Shown: positions 62,838-64,000 of the stretch, one piece after another
How the letters are laid out: the number at the start of each line of letters is the position of its first letter
How positions within the stretch are numbered: the stretch's first letter is position 1
Assembly: GCA_023393755.1 (NCBI GenBank)
Contig: JAEXCA010000108.1
Coordinates: forward strand, 13,260-77,259
Direction: 5' to 3'
Origin: Actinomycetes bacterium
GTDB lineage: Bacteria > Actinomycetota > Actinomycetes > Propionibacteriales > Propionibacteriaceae
Length of the DNA stretch: 64,000 nucleotides
Made by a program: the position numbers and the translations under genes
The notes under the pieces: generated by a model
The model's database searches: none
What the model was told of the DNA's origin: nothing
What the model saw: only the letters and a program-made list of their open reading frames with translations

Positions 62838-63908
62838 TCAGCCGATCGCGGAAAGCCGCTCCGCCAGGTCGGCGGCCTGCAGCGCGTCGATCACCGCCTG
62901 CAGGTTGCCGGCCAGCACCTGGTCAAGGTTGTAGGCCTTGTAGCCGATCCGGTGATCGGCGATCCGGTTCTCCGGGAAGTTGTAGGTGCGGATCCGCTCG
63001 GAGCGGTCGACGGTGCGCACCTGGGAGCGGCGCGCCGCCGAAGCGGCGTCGGCCGCCTCCTCCTCGGCGCGGGCGACCAGCCGGGCGCGCAGCATCCGCA
63101 GCGCCTGCTCCTTGTTCTGCAGCTGGGAGCGCTCGTTCTGGCAGGAGACGACGATGCCGGTGGGAAGGTGGGTGATCCGGACCGCGGAGTCGGTGGTGTT
63201 GACGCCCTGCCCGCCGGGGCCGGAGCTGCGGTAGACGTCGATCCGCAGGTCGTCGTCGTTGATCTCGACCTCGGCGGCCTCGACCTCGGGCATCACCAGC
63301 ACGCCGGCCGCGGAGGTGTGGACCCGTCCCTGGGATTCGGTCACCGGCACCCGCTGGACGCGGTGCACCCCGCCCTCGAACTTCAGCACCCCGTAGGGCA
63401 TGTTGTCCGGGTCAGCGGTGGAGCTGGCCTTGACCGCCACCGTGACGCTCTTGAAGCCGCCCAGGTCGGTCTCCTGGGCGTCGAGCACCTCGACCTTCCA
63501 GCCGCGGGTCTCGGCGTAGCGGGTGTACATCCGCAGCAGGTCGCCGGCGAACAGCGCCGACTCCTCGCCCCCCTCGCCGGACTTGATCTCAATCAGGCAG
63601 TCGGCCGAATCGTTGGGGTCGCGCGGCGCGAGCAGCCGGGTGAGCTGCTCGGTCACCTCAGCCAGTTCGGCGGTCAGCGTCTCCGCCTCGGCGGCGAAGG
63701 CCGGGTCGACCTCGGCGAGTTCGCCGGCGGCCTCCAGGTCGCCGCTCAGCCGGCGGTAGGCGTCCATCGCCTTCACGATCGGGGTGAGCTCGGCGTAGCG
63801 GCGTCCGATCCGCCGGGCCTTGCCCAGGTCGGAGTGGGTGGCCGGATCGGCCAGCTGCCGTTCCAGCTCGGCGAACTCCGCCAGCAGCGGTTCCGCGGCT
63901 TCGAACAT
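62838..63908 (-). CDS. prfA: Peptide chain release factor 1
   Basis: Reads UAA and UAG stop codons and triggers hydrolysis of the finished peptide. The 356-aa protein has GGQ at residues 232-234 ([10 protein letters not shown]) and the PxT-type codon-reading motif PVT (188-190) in [17 protein letters not shown] 63908 follows GGAGG; GTG 63911 is one codon upstream. The next gene, 21 bp on, is tsaC; the prmC methyltransferase that modifies the GGQ glutamine, often encoded between them, is not there. Confidence 0.97.
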   Translation of the reverse strand: MFEAAEPLLAEFAELERQLADPATHSDLGKARRIGRRYAELTPIVKAMDAYRRLSGDLEAAGELAEVDPAFAAEAETLTAELAEVTEQLTRLLAPRDPNDSADCLIEIKSGEGGEESALFAGDLLRMYTRYAETRGWKVEVLDAQETDLGGFKSVTVAVKASSTADPDNMPYGVLKFEGGVHRVQRVPVTESQGRVHTSAAGVLVMPEVEAAEVEINDDDLRIDVYRSSGPGGQGVNTTDSAVRITHLPTGIVVSCQNERSQLQNKEQALRMLRARLVARAEEEAADAASAARRSQVRTVDRSERIRTYNFPENRIADHRIGYKAYNLDQVLAGNLQAVIDALQAADLAERLSAIG

Positions 63909-63918
63909 CACTCCTCCT

Positions 63919-63944
63919 CGACCCTTCGTCAGGCTCAGGGATCG
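63919..63944. repeat. Remnant of the dispersed element upstream of prfA
   Basis: cgacccttcg, then gctcagggatcg, match the right part of the elements at 3780-3860 and 49284-49365, with the cgcgctacgcgcgac centre deleted or replaced by tca. Confidence 0.45.
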
Positions 63945-63960
63945 TTGGGGTCCACCCCGG

Positions 63961-64000
63961 CCCCGGGGGGGGGGGGGGGGGGGCGGGGGGGGCGGGGGGG
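63961..64000. other. Poly-G terminal stretch (probable sequencing or assembly artefact)
   Basis: After ccccgg the last ~35 bases are G with isolated C. Nothing similar occurs elsewhere in 64 kb. This is typical of a contig end extended by dark-cycle poly-G reads. No biological feature is claimed. Confidence 0.7.

Noticed and set aside
63961..64000. G-quadruplex or telomere-like terminal repeat
   Set aside because: No regular G-tract spacing, and it is at the exact window end, so an artefact is far more likely.

Overview
The window is GC-rich actinobacterial DNA, most likely from a member of the Propionibacteriaceae. A methylmalonyl-CoA epimerase of the Propionibacterium type (46282-46725), a PduO-type cobalamin adenosyltransferase, the GlgE glycogen route, the actinobacterial mismatch endonuclease NucS, DUF2550 next to atpC, and many leaderless genes (TANNNT-like -10 box 6-7 nt before the start codon) all point that way. 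No rRNA or tRNA gene, transposase, integrase or CRISPR array was seen. The last 40 bases are almost pure G, which looks like a contig end.

Layout. 1-3755: amino-acid biosynthesis (trpE partial, hisI, then divergent serC-serA). 3755-6400: a repeat element, a tiny secreted peptide gene in front of an unpaired histidine kinase, a hypothetical gene and a wrecked GH3 glycosidase. 6542-10687: a secreted propeller-like protein and an SF2 helicase. 11067-12211: a Phd/VapC toxin-antitoxin pair and an MmcQ/YjbR protein. 12338-21734: a carbohydrate unit with a 4-bp-overlapping ABC importer plus GH3 glycosidase operon, an AraC/PocR regulator and a divergent tandem FAD oxidoreductase. 21763-24126: accessory DNA with a second, near-identical MmcQ gene between two inverted copies of a 71-bp element, a VapBC pair, a nucleoside-deoxyribosyltransferase-like gene and a VanZ-like gene.

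24128-34767 is conserved core: gatCAB, an ACT-domain protein, ligA, a MetE-like protein, mnmA, a lipoprotein and a cysteine desulfurase. 34859-42206 is a glycogen/alpha-glucan cluster (glgX-glgE-mak-glgB), completed by pgm at 44594. Between glgB and the thioredoxin-like ybbN gene, a roughly 380-bp tandem duplication of the two gene tails is split by a lower-GC insert with two unknown genes. 46282-53327 holds mce, a DivIVA-like protein, an AI-2E-type permease, nucS, a hydrolase, a cyclophilin lipoprotein and the cobalamin adenosyltransferase. 53346-63908 is the complete F1Fo ATP synthase operon with atpZ/atpI-like genes, preceded by wecA-like, tsaC and prfA; prmC, often found between prfA and tsaC, is absent there.

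A family of REP/MITE-like sequences (core ending in cctcagggatcg) sits at gene 3' ends throughout, has become a 41-bp tandem array at 51230-51366, and a partial copy encodes the N-terminus of the VanZ-like protein. The most original biology is the two-cysteine secreted peptide plus histidine kinase at 3945-5381, the element-bounded MmcQ cassette, and the insert between glgB and ybbN.
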